Positions 1-6,887 of a stretch of 64,000 nt of DNA are shown here, one piece after another (position 1 is the first letter of the stretch; each line of letters starts with the position of its first letter). A program made the translations under genes and the position numbers. Location: the NCBI GenBank assembly GCA_963809205.1, contig CAWEIS010000003.1:248001-312000 (forward strand), in the 5' to 3' direction. Source of the stretch: DATLLN01 sp963809205 (GTDB lineage Bacteria > Actinomycetota > Thermoleophilia > Gaiellales > JAICJC01). The notes beneath the pieces are model-generated. The model was not told the DNA's origin, made no database searches, and saw only the letters and a program-made list of their open reading frames with translations.

Positions 1-1
1 G

Positions 2-169
2 GTGGAGGAGTCGTCCGACGTGCGGATCGACCACGTCTTCGTGCGCGGCTTCGACATCGAGTGGCCGGCGACGCGCTGGCTGCCGTCGCGCCGCGACCTG
101 TCGCTGAACGGCGGGCCGCCCGTCCGGTTGTCCGACCACGACCCGGTAGACGCGGTACTCTCATGCTGA
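2..169 (+). CDS. Endonuclease/exonuclease/phosphatase (EEP) family protein, C-terminal end
   Basis: Only the last 55 codons lie in the window; the gene starts upstream. The visible tail has the two C-terminal signatures of the EEP fold (DNase I, ExoIII and sphingomyelinase-like phosphodiesterases): an R-I-D-H-V-F strand and, near the end, S-D-H-D-P-V, whose Asp-His pair is the catalytic dyad of the family. The substrate cannot be told from this piece; nuclease, phospholipid or sugar-phosphate phosphodiesterase are all possible. The TGA stop overlaps the ATG of the next gene (ATGCTGA), so the two were probably co-transcribed. Confidence 0.75.
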   Translation: MEESSDVRIDHVFVRGFDIEWPATRWLPSRRDLSLNGGPPVRLSDHDPVDAVLSC

Positions 170-1261
170 TGCGCGACCAGCTTCCGGCCGTTCACGGCGT
201 CGGTGCACATGAACACCGGCACGTCCGGCCCGATGCCCCAGGCGGCGATCGATGCGATGCGGAGCAGCGTCGAGGCAGAACGGCGAACCGCGGATCACCC
301 GCGCCTACTTCGAGTCGCTGCTGGGCGGGCGCGACGGTCGCCCGGGCCGCGGCCGGCCGGGCCGTCGGCGCGCCGCCGGAGCAGATCGCCCTGACGACCT
401 CGACCACGCTCGGCATCGGGCTGGTCATGTCCGGGCTGGACTGGCGCGAGGGCGACGAGATAGTGACCACGACCGAGGAGCACCCGGGCATCCTCAGCCC
501 GCTGGACGTGCTGCGGCAGCGCTGCGGAGTCGTGCCCCGGTTCGTCGACGCCGGCGACGTTGCCGGGGCCGTCAACGACCGCACGAGGATGGTCGCCATC
601 TCCCACGTGCTGTGGACGACCGGCCGCACGCTCGACCTGCAGCCGATCGCGGACGCCGTGCACGCGGTCGGCGGCCTGCTGCTGATCGACGGCGCGCAGT
701 CGGCCGGCAACATCGCCGTCGACGTGGCGGCCACCGGTGCGGACGTCTACGCGTTCTCCGGCCAGAAGTGGCTGCTCGGCCCGCTGGGAAGCGGTGCGCT
801 CTGGGTCAGCCCGGAGCTGACGCAGCGGATCTGGCCGGTGACCTCCGGGTACCTGAACCTGGAGGGCGGCGAGATCGGCAAGTTCAAGACGACCGCCGGC
901 CGGCTGGACGGCGGCACCAACGACCCGGCGACCGTCGCCGGGTTCGACTGCGGCGCTGGAGTGGGTCGAGGGACTGCCCGGCGGCCGCGTGCGCTGGGTC
1001 GAGCAGATCGCGGCCAACGCCGCCGCCGCGCGCGAGCGGCTGGCCGAGGTGCCCGGGCTCGAGCTGGGACTGGACAGCGGCAACGGCCTGGTCGCGTTCA
1101 CGCTCGCCGGGCACGAGGACACGGCGGGGCTGGCGGCGCTGCTGGCCGAGCGCGGGGTGCTCGTCCGCTTCATCCCGCACACTCCGTGGATGCGCGCGTC
1201 GATCGGCGCCTGGACGACGCCTGACGACGTCGAGGCGCTGGCGGCCGCCCTACCCGGGTAG
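165..1261 (+). pseudogene. Class V PLP aminotransferase (cysteine desulfurase/epimerase-like), frameshifted
   Basis: Translated pieces in three frames join into one class V aminotransferase of about 365 residues: N-terminal N-T-G-T-S-G-P with P-M-P, then E-Q-I-A-L-T-T-S-T-T, a central D-G-A-Q-S-A-G aspartate motif and F-S-G-Q-K-W-L-L-G-P carrying the PLP lysine. The frame changes near 200, 280, 330 and 955. At the last site removing one G from a GG pair restores F-D-C-A-L-E-W. Class V enzymes act on cysteine, serine or isopenicillin-type substrates; which one is unclear. The start is the ATG overlapping the upstream stop, and the 3' end overlaps the convergent HD gene by 12 bp. Either a decaying gene or four sequencing/assembly indels; all catalytic regions are still recognisable. 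Confidence 0.75.
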
Positions 1262-1822
1262 ACCGAGGTCGGTCGCGATCGGCCGCAGTGCACCGATCAC
1301 GAACGCGATGTGCTCGTTCAGGTCGACGTCGAGCTCCTCGGCGCCGCGGGTGACGTCCTCGCGGTTGACGCCCTTCGCGAAGCTCGGCTGCTTGAGCTTC
1401 TTGCGCACCGACTTCGGCTCCAGCGTGGACAGCCCCTCCGGACGCACGAACCCGCACGCCTGGACGAACCCGGACAGCTCATCGCACGCATACAGCGTGT
1501 GCTCGAGCAGGGTCTCGCGGGGCACGCCGGTATGGTCGCCGTGCGACTGGATGGCGTGGATGAACCACTCCGGGTAGCCCTTCTCGCGCAGCACCGGCGC
1601 GCCATCCTGGGGATGCTGGTCGAGCGTCGGGTGGCGCTCGTAGTCGAAGTCGTGGAGCAGGGCGACGTTGCCCCATGCCTCCTCGTCCTCGCCGAACCTG
1701 CGCGCGTACGCCCGCACCGGCGCCTCGACGCCGAGCGCGTGACGCAGCAGCGCATCGCTCTTCGTCCACTCGCTCAGCAGCTCCCATGCCGCGTCGCGGT
1801 CATGCACCAGGTCGTCCGCCAT
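1250..1822 (-). CDS. HD-domain hydrolase
   Basis: A 190-residue protein with the HD phosphohydrolase metal ligands: His28, the His57-Asp58 doublet in A-L-L-H-D-F-D-Y, His94/His97 in S-H-G-D-H and a later Asp in Y-A-C-D-E-L. Compact HD proteins of this type are metal-dependent phosphohydrolases, often predicted to act on nucleotides, but the substrate of this subgroup is not known to me. No membrane segment or signal is visible. The ATG at 1822 was preferred over upstream in-frame codons because a TATCCT box lies 9 nt before it. It is divergent from murA with a 68-bp shared promoter region. Confidence 0.85.
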   Translation of the reverse strand: MADDLVHDRDAAWELLSEWTKSDALLRHALGVEAPVRAYARRFGEDEEAWGNVALLHDFDYERHPTLDQHPQDGAPVLREKGYPEWFIHAIQSHGDHTGVPRETLLEHTLYACDELSGFVQACGFVRPEGLSTLEPKSVRKKLKQPSFAKGVNREDVTRGAEELDVDLNEHIAFVIGALRPIATDLGLPG

Positions 1823-1831
1823 CGGCCGGCG

Positions 1832-1837
1832 AGGATA
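1832..1837 (-). promoter_or_regulatory. -10 box of the HD hydrolase gene
   Basis: TATCCT on the minus strand, 9 nt before the ATG at 1822. No convincing -35 element is seen. The spacing implies a very short leader or none. Confidence 0.4.
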
Positions 1838-1878
1838 GCACCCCAGGCAGGACCGTCGGCGCCGGCATCGAATGTGGC

Positions 1879-1884
1879 TACCCT
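1879..1884 (+). promoter_or_regulatory. -10 box of murA (leaderless type)
   Basis: TACCCT ends 6 nt before the murA ATG. A start site 6-7 nt downstream of a -10 box would fall on the start codon, so the transcript would be leaderless; no Shine-Dalgarno sequence is present. Confidence 0.5.
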
Positions 1885-1890
1885 GTCGAG

Positions 1891-3201
1891 ATGGCGATCG
1901 CAACCCGAGCTGGCACTGTGGAATCGTTTCTGATCGAGGGCGGCACGCCCCTCTCGGGTACCGTGCGCCCGGCCGGCAACAAGAACGCCGCGCTCCCCAT
2001 CCTCGCAGCCTGCCTGCTGACCGCCGACCCGGTGACGCTCGAGAACGTCCCGCGCATCCGGGACGTCGAGGAGATGATCGAGCTGATCGTCGCGCTCGGC
2101 GTCGACGTCGAGTGGCTGGGCCAGAACACGGTGCGCGTGTGGGCCAGTGACGTGACCAGCACCAAGCTCGATCCCGAGTTGTGCGAGCGGATCCGCGCGT
2201 CGATCCTGTTCGCCGGTCCGCTGCTCGCGCGCTTCGGCGCGGCCGACGTCCCGCCGCCGGGCGGCGACGTGATCGGCCGCCGCCGCGTCGACACCCATCT
2301 GATGGCGCTGGCAGCGCTGGGCGCCGAGGTCGACGTCGGCCGCGAGTACCGCCTGCGCGCCCCCAGCGGGCTGCGTGGGGCCGAGGTGTACCTGGACGAG
2401 GCGTCCGTGACCGGCACCGAGAACGCGCTGATGGCAGCCTCGCTGGCGTCCGGCGAGACGACCATCGTGAACGCCGCCTGCGAGCCGCACGTGCAGGACC
2501 TGTGCCGCCTGCTCACGGGGATGGGCGCCCAGGTCGACGGCATCGGCTCGAACGTGCTGACCGTTCACGGCGCGAAGGAGCTGCGCGGCTGCTCGCACCG
2601 GATCGGCGCCGACCACATCGAGGTCGCGTCGTTCATCGGGCTGGCCGCCGTCACCGGCGGCGACCTGGTGATCGAGGACGCGGCCGTCGAGCACCTGCGG
2701 GCGATCCGCCACACGTTCCACCGGCTGGGCGTCGACATCGAGTGCGACGGTGACCGCGTGCACGTCCGGCCCGACCAGCCGCTGCAGATCGTCGACGACC
2801 TGCACGACCAGATCCCGAAGATCGAGGACGGGCCGTGGCCGATGTTCCCTGCCGACCTGACGTCGATCGCCGTCGCGGTGGCCACTCAGGCGACGGGCAC
2901 CGTGCTGATCTTCGAGAAGATGTTCGAGAACCGGCTGGTGTTCACCGACAAGCTGGTGTCGATGGGCGCTCGGATCATCCTCTGCGATCCCCACCGCGCG
3001 GTGATCACCGGCCCGGCGAAGCTGTACGGCTACCGCATGGAGAGTCCCGACATCCGCGCGGGGATGGCGATGCTGATCGCCAGCCTCTGTGCCGAGGGCA
3101 CGAGCCGGATCGGCAACGTCGGGCAGATCGACCGCGGCTACGAGCGGATCGACGATCGGCTGCGTGCCCTGGGCGCGAGGATCGAGCGGACGCACAGGTG
3201 A
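1891..3201 (+). CDS. murA: UDP-N-acetylglucosamine 1-carboxyvinyltransferase
   Basis: MurA transfers enolpyruvate from PEP to UDP-GlcNAc in the cytoplasm, the first committed step of peptidoglycan synthesis. The 436-residue length is typical. Visible are the N-terminal Asn-Lys-Asn (Lys31) that binds UDP-GlcNAc, the inverted alpha/beta repeat arrangement and a terminal G-Y-E-R-I-D-D-R-L. In the active-site loop, where most MurA proteins have a catalytic Cys, this one reads P-P-P-G-G-D-V-I-G: the residue is Asp126. Cys-to-Asp forms occur naturally in mycobacteria and chlamydiae and are not alkylated by fosfomycin. The ATG at 1891 is supported by the -10 box 6 nt ahead and the usual N-terminus. 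It overlaps the next gene by 4 nt. Confidence 0.96.
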   Translation: MAIATRAGTVESFLIEGGTPLSGTVRPAGNKNAALPILAACLLTADPVTLENVPRIRDVEEMIELIVALGVDVEWLGQNTVRVWASDVTSTKLDPELCERIRASILFAGPLLARFGAADVPPPGGDVIGRRRVDTHLMALAALGAEVDVGREYRLRAPSGLRGAEVYLDEASVTGTENALMAASLASGETTIVNAACEPHVQDLCRLLTGMGAQVDGIGSNVLTVHGAKELRGCSHRIGADHIEVASFIGLAAVTGGDLVIEDAAVEHLRAIRHTFHRLGVDIECDGDRVHVRPDQPLQIVDDLHDQIPKIEDGPWPMFPADLTSIAVAVATQATGTVLIFEKMFENRLVFTDKLVSMGARIILCDPHRAVITGPAKLYGYRMESPDIRAGMAMLIASLCAEGTSRIGNVGQIDRGYERIDDRLRALGARIERTHR

Positions 3202-3821
3202 GCGCGACAGCGCTCGCCGACCTTGCCGATCTTGCCGTCGACGGGGCGGTGACGCTCCACGAGCCCCTGGACATGTTCTCTCCCGAGGCGATGTCCATGA
3301 GCCTGCCGCTCGAGCACATGCGCCTGCTCGCCCGGTCGAACGGCGTCGAGGCGTACGGCGGGTACTTCCGCGTGTTCGGCATCGGCCCGCGCGCGGGGAT
3401 CGACCTGCACGCCTGGAACGATCCTGGCCTCTGGAAGCAGGCATGGAACGGCCGCGCCGACGGTTGGCTGTGCTTCGGCGAGACTGGGTGGGGCGACCAG
3501 TACGCCTACCGCGGCGACGTCGGCGGTGGCACCGTGTTCCGGCTCGACGCGTTCAGCATGGAGCCGGAGCCGATCGCCTCCGGCTTCTCCGAGTGGATGC
3601 GCCGCGTGCTCCTGCCCAACGCACAGCGCCCTCGTGACGAGCTGACCGTCTCTGCCCGCGAACGGCTGGGCCGGCTGCCGGTCGCCGAGCACGTCACCTT
3701 CCTACGTCCGCCGGCCGGCTGTGAGGTCGACCCGGCGACCGTTGCACGTGTGCCCGCGGTCGCCGCCATGCGAGCCGCCGCCGAGGCGTGGGCGCTACGT
3801 GGGGCGGGCGACGGCGCCTGA
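3198..3821 (+). CDS. Conserved hypothetical protein, SMI1/KNR4 (SUKH)-like
   Basis: A 207-residue soluble protein starting at a GTG that overlaps the murA stop by 4 nt. The middle has an F-G-I-G turn, a W-K-x-A-W stretch and F-G-E-T-G-W-G-D-Q-Y-A-Y, which resembles the hydrophobic core of SMI1/KNR4 (SUKH) proteins. Those are often immunity proteins to nuclease toxins, but also occur as housekeeping proteins of unknown role. No toxin gene is adjacent, and coupling to murA argues for a resident gene. The family assignment is tentative. The 3' end overlaps the convergent antiporter gene by 27 bp. Confidence 0.7.
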   Translation: MSATALADLADLAVDGAVTLHEPLDMFSPEAMSMSLPLEHMRLLARSNGVEAYGGYFRVFGIGPRAGIDLHAWNDPGLWKQAWNGRADGWLCFGETGWGDQYAYRGDVGGGTVFRLDAFSMEPEPIASGFSEWMRRVLLPNAQRPRDELTVSARERLGRLPVAEHVTFLRPPAGCEVDPATVARVPAVAAMRAAAEAWALRGAGDGA

Positions 3822-5154
3822 GCGCTCGTCCGCCGCGGCCGGAGACCTGATCGTGCGCTCCAGCCAGGTGCCGGCCATCAGCGACGTCACGATGGAGAGC
3901 ATGACCAGGCATGCGTAGAACCGCTGGTCGACGATGCCGGCCGCGTACGCCGTGGACGCGAGCACGATGCCCGGCCCGCCGCGGGCGTTCAGCGCCACCG
4001 CGAGGTTGACGGCGCTGAACTGGGACTCACCGGCCAGCCGGGCGGCGGCGAACACGGACGCGGCCTTGGCCAGCGCAGGCGAAGGCCAGGAAGCCAAGGA
4101 AGAACACCAGGTCGAACCCGCCGATCAGGTCGAGCTGGAGCCCGACGATGGCGAAGTACGCGGGGATGAAGAAGCCGAGCGAGACGTGGCTCAGCTCCTC
4201 GCGGGCGTCCGCGTCGCGCTGCCCGGGCGCCGTGGCCACGATGATGCCCGCCAGGAATGCGCCGAACAGGGGCACGATCCCGAGCAGCAGGCAGGTCGCG
4301 CTGAGGGTCAGCATGACCACCAGTTGGAACCCGATCGGGCTGCGCTTGACGACCAGGTTGGCGCGCGTCTCCAGCAGACGCGCGTAGGCCAGCGGGCCGA
4401 AGGCCAGCGCCAGGCCGAGCACGCCCACGGCGGCGATGGTGTGGTAGACGTCGTTGGCCGCCGTGCCCGGCTCGAGGCCGAGCCCGCCGGCCAGCCCGAA
4501 GGGGACGGTTCCGGGCGTCGACACCAGCCCGATGGCAACGGCCAGCACCACGTAGAGCACGATGTCCTCGATTACCGCGACGGTCAGCACGATGCGGGCG
4601 AACCGGGTCTGCAGCAGCCCCAGGTCGAGCATGATCCGCGAGATTATGGGGATGCTGGTGACGGCGATGGCGATCGAGAACACCAGCGCCAGCGCGGCGT
4701 GATCCTGGGCCGCGCCCTCGTACCGGCTGAGGTCGACGGCCGCGAACAACGCCAGGCCGGCTGCGAACGGCACCAGCAGGCCGGCGACCGAGATCGCCGC
4801 CACGGCGCGGGCCGAGCCGCGGTGCACCAGGCCCTTCATCTGCGTCCCCGCGGTGAACATCAGCAGCAGCAGGCCCAGCTGGTACACGGCCATCAGCACG
4901 TCGTGGGTCACGCCGTCCGGCGGGAAGAGCCAGTGGTACGCCTCCGGCCAGATCCTGCCCAGCAGCGTCGGGCCGAGCACCAGGCCGCCCACGATCTCGC
5001 CGATCACCTGGGGCTGGCGCATGCGCGCGAACAGGTAGCCGAACGTGTGGGCGCTGATCAGCAGCAGCGCCAGCGCGAAGAGCAGGTGCGCGGTATCGCG
5101 GTCGGTAATGGCTCGCCTTTCGTTGCCCGGACACGGGCGGGGGAGTGCCTCCAC
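3795..5154 (-). pseudogene. CPA2-type cation/proton antiporter, single frameshift
   Basis: A multi-spanning protein with the monovalent cation:proton antiporter-2 pattern: start in I-G-E-I-V-G-G-L-V-L-G-P, a helix-rich core with A-V-I-E-D-I and a later G-A-F-L-A-G. After G-F-L-A-F-A near 4085 the frame changes; the next frame continues the family (A-L-A-K-A-A-S-V-F-A-A-A-R, then L-N-A-R-G-G) to the stop at 3795. Together about 450 residues, a membrane-domain-only antiporter without a TrkA-N domain. The start is uncertain: the GTG at 5154 is given, but an ATT at 5109 behind AAAGGCG is also possible. The single indel could be a sequencing error. Divergent from hisD. Confidence 0.7.
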
Positions 5155-5202
5155 TATCCGGCAAATGCCGGTGGTCGGCAACCATTCCCGCTCCGGTCGC
5201 CC

Positions 5203-5208
5203 TAAACT
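5203..5208 (+). promoter_or_regulatory. -10 box of hisD (leaderless type)
   Basis: TAAACT followed by 6 nt and the GTG start of hisD; no ribosome binding site lies between. Confidence 0.5.
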
Positions 5209-5214
5209 CCCCAC

Positions 5215-6492
5215 GTGGATCGTTTGACGATCACGTCAGCGGACGTTGACAGCGCCGTCCGCGGCCTGCGGCCCACCCGGGAGGACCGCGATCAGGTGCG
5301 CGGAGCCGTCGCCGATGTGGTCGGGATGGTGCGCGAGGGCGGCGACGAGGCGGTGCGGCGCCTGACCCGCCGGCTCGACGGCGTCGACATCGAAAATGCG
5401 CGCGTGCCACAGTCCGAGCTGGAGTCCGCCCTGGGGCTGGTCGCCCCGGCGGTGCGCGACGCGATCCAGCTGCTGGCCGCCAACCTGCGGCAGACGGCGA
5501 GCGCCTCGATGCCGGCCGCCACCCGCGAGGTGATGCCCCACGGCCAGATCGTGGCCACCCGCCAGGTGCCCGTCGGCCGCGTCGGGCTGTACGTGCCGGG
5601 CGGCCGCGCTGCGTACCCGTCCAGCGCCATCATGGGCGTCGTACCGGCCCAGGTCGCCGGGGTCGACGCCATCGCAGTCTGCTCGCCGCCGTGCCCGGAC
5701 GGGCTCCCCGACCGCACGGTGCTGGCCGCGCTGCACCTGCTGGGCATCGAGGAGGTCTATGCGATCGGCGGTGCGCAGGCGATTGCCGCGATGGCGCTCG
5801 GCACCGAGAGCATCCGCGCCGTCGACCTGATCGTCGGCCCCGGCAACGCCTACGTCGAGGAGGCCAAGCGCCTGCTGTTCGGCGAGGTCGGGATCGAGTC
5901 GCTGGCCGGCCCGAGCGAGCTGATCGTGCTCGCCGACGCCGCCGCGCACGCCGAGATCATCGCCTGGGACCTGCGGGCGCAGGCCGAGCATGGGTCGGGC
6001 TCGCGATCCATCCTGCTCAGCATCGACCCGGACGTGATCGACGCCATCGAGGGGGCGCTCGAGGATGCCGGATCGGTGTCGGTCGTCGAGGCGGACGACC
6101 TGGACACGGCCGTCGCCTTCGTCAACGCCTACGCGCCCGAGCACCTGCAGCTCGCCGTCGCCCGGCCCGAGCTGGTGCTCGATCGGGTGACGAACGCCGG
6201 CGCGATCTTCGTCGGCCCGATGTCCGGCACCGCCTACGGCGACTACATCGCGGGCTCGAACCACATCCTGCCCACGGCCGGCAATGCCCGGTTCGCGTCG
6301 GGGCTGACGCCGTCGATCTTCCTGCGGACGCAGGAGATCATCGAGATTCCCGCGGCCGCGGCGGCCGCCCTGGCCGCTCCGCTGGCCGCCCTCGCCCGGG
6401 CCGAAGGTCTGATCGCACACGCTCGCTCGGCCGAGGTGCGGGCCGAACAGGCGCCGACTGACGCACCGTTGCAGGAAGGAGCCGCCACGTGA
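5215..6492 (+). CDS. hisD: Histidinol dehydrogenase
   Basis: HisD oxidises L-histidinol to L-histidine in two NAD-dependent steps, the end of histidine biosynthesis. The 425-residue protein has the expected order: V-P-G-G-R-A-A-Y-P-S-S substrate loop, G-G-A-Q-A-I-A-A-M, the G-P-G-N-x-Y-V segment, A-G-P-S-E, the A-E-H-G zinc/substrate histidine region and S-N-H-I-L-P-T near the C-terminus. The GTG start is set by the -10 box 6 nt upstream. No other his gene is near; its neighbours are ridA and a tRNA nucleotidyltransferase. It overlaps ridA by 4 nt (GTGA). Confidence 0.96.
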   Translation: MDRLTITSADVDSAVRGLRPTREDRDQVRGAVADVVGMVREGGDEAVRRLTRRLDGVDIENARVPQSELESALGLVAPAVRDAIQLLAANLRQTASASMPAATREVMPHGQIVATRQVPVGRVGLYVPGGRAAYPSSAIMGVVPAQVAGVDAIAVCSPPCPDGLPDRTVLAALHLLGIEEVYAIGGAQAIAAMALGTESIRAVDLIVGPGNAYVEEAKRLLFGEVGIESLAGPSELIVLADAAAHAEIIAWDLRAQAEHGSGSRSILLSIDPDVIDAIEGALEDAGSVSVVEADDLDTAVAFVNAYAPEHLQLAVARPELVLDRVTNAGAIFVGPMSGTAYGDYIAGSNHILPTAGNARFASGLTPSIFLRTQEIIEIPAAAAAALAAPLAALARAEGLIAHARSAEVRAEQAPTDAPLQEGAAT

Positions 6493-6875
6493 GCAAGACC
6501 GTGATCGCCGTCGACGGTGCGCCCAAGCCGTTCGCCGGCGCACCCTACAATCAGGCCGTCAAGGCCAACGGCCTGGTGTTCTGCGCCGGCCAGGTGCCGC
6601 TCGATCCCGAGTCCGGCGCGCTGGTCGAGGGCGGCATCGAGGAGCAGGCCCACCGCGTGCTGCGGAGCCTGAAGGCGGTGCTCGAGGGCGCCGGGTCGAG
6701 CCTCGACCAGGTCGTCAAGACCACCGTGTTCGTCACCGACCTCGGCGAGTTCGCAGCCATGAACGAGGTCTACGCCCAGTACTTCACCAGCGATCCGCCG
6801 GCGCGCTCCACGGTGCAGGTCGCGGCGCTCCCCGCGGGCGCCCGGGTCGAGATCGAGGCGATCGCCCTCGCGTAA
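6489..6875 (+). CDS. RidA-family enamine/imine deaminase
   Basis: A 128-residue YjgF/YER057c/UK114 family protein. RidA proteins hydrolyse reactive enamine/imine intermediates released by PLP enzymes, protecting other PLP enzymes. Seen here are the N-terminal P-Y-N-Q-A-V, F-C-A-G-Q-V-P-L-D-P, the R-S-L-K-A-V-L-E-G-A-G helix, V-K-T-T-V-F-V-T-D-L and the final P-A-R-S-T-V-Q-V with its arginine, then V-E-I-E-A-I-A. Length and motifs are those of an intact member. Its start overlaps the hisD stop by 4 nt, so the two are translationally coupled. Confidence 0.95.
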   Translation: MSKTVIAVDGAPKPFAGAPYNQAVKANGLVFCAGQVPLDPESGALVEGGIEEQAHRVLRSLKAVLEGAGSSLDQVVKTTVFVTDLGEFAAMNEVYAQYFTSDPPARSTVQVAALPAGARVEIEAIALA

Positions 6876-6878
6876 GCT
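6873..6878 (+). promoter_or_regulatory. Possible internal -10 box before the tRNA nucleotidyltransferase
   Basis: TAAGCT, beginning with the ridA stop codon and 9 nt before the next ATG. It could give a second start inside the hisD transcription unit. Confidence 0.3.
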
Positions 6879-6887
6879 GGTCGCGGT

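Noticed and set aside
1774..3444. A 556-codon minus-strand frame opposite murA
   Set aside because: Antisense shadow of murA and the next gene; low-complexity Arg/Ala/His-rich translation without domains.
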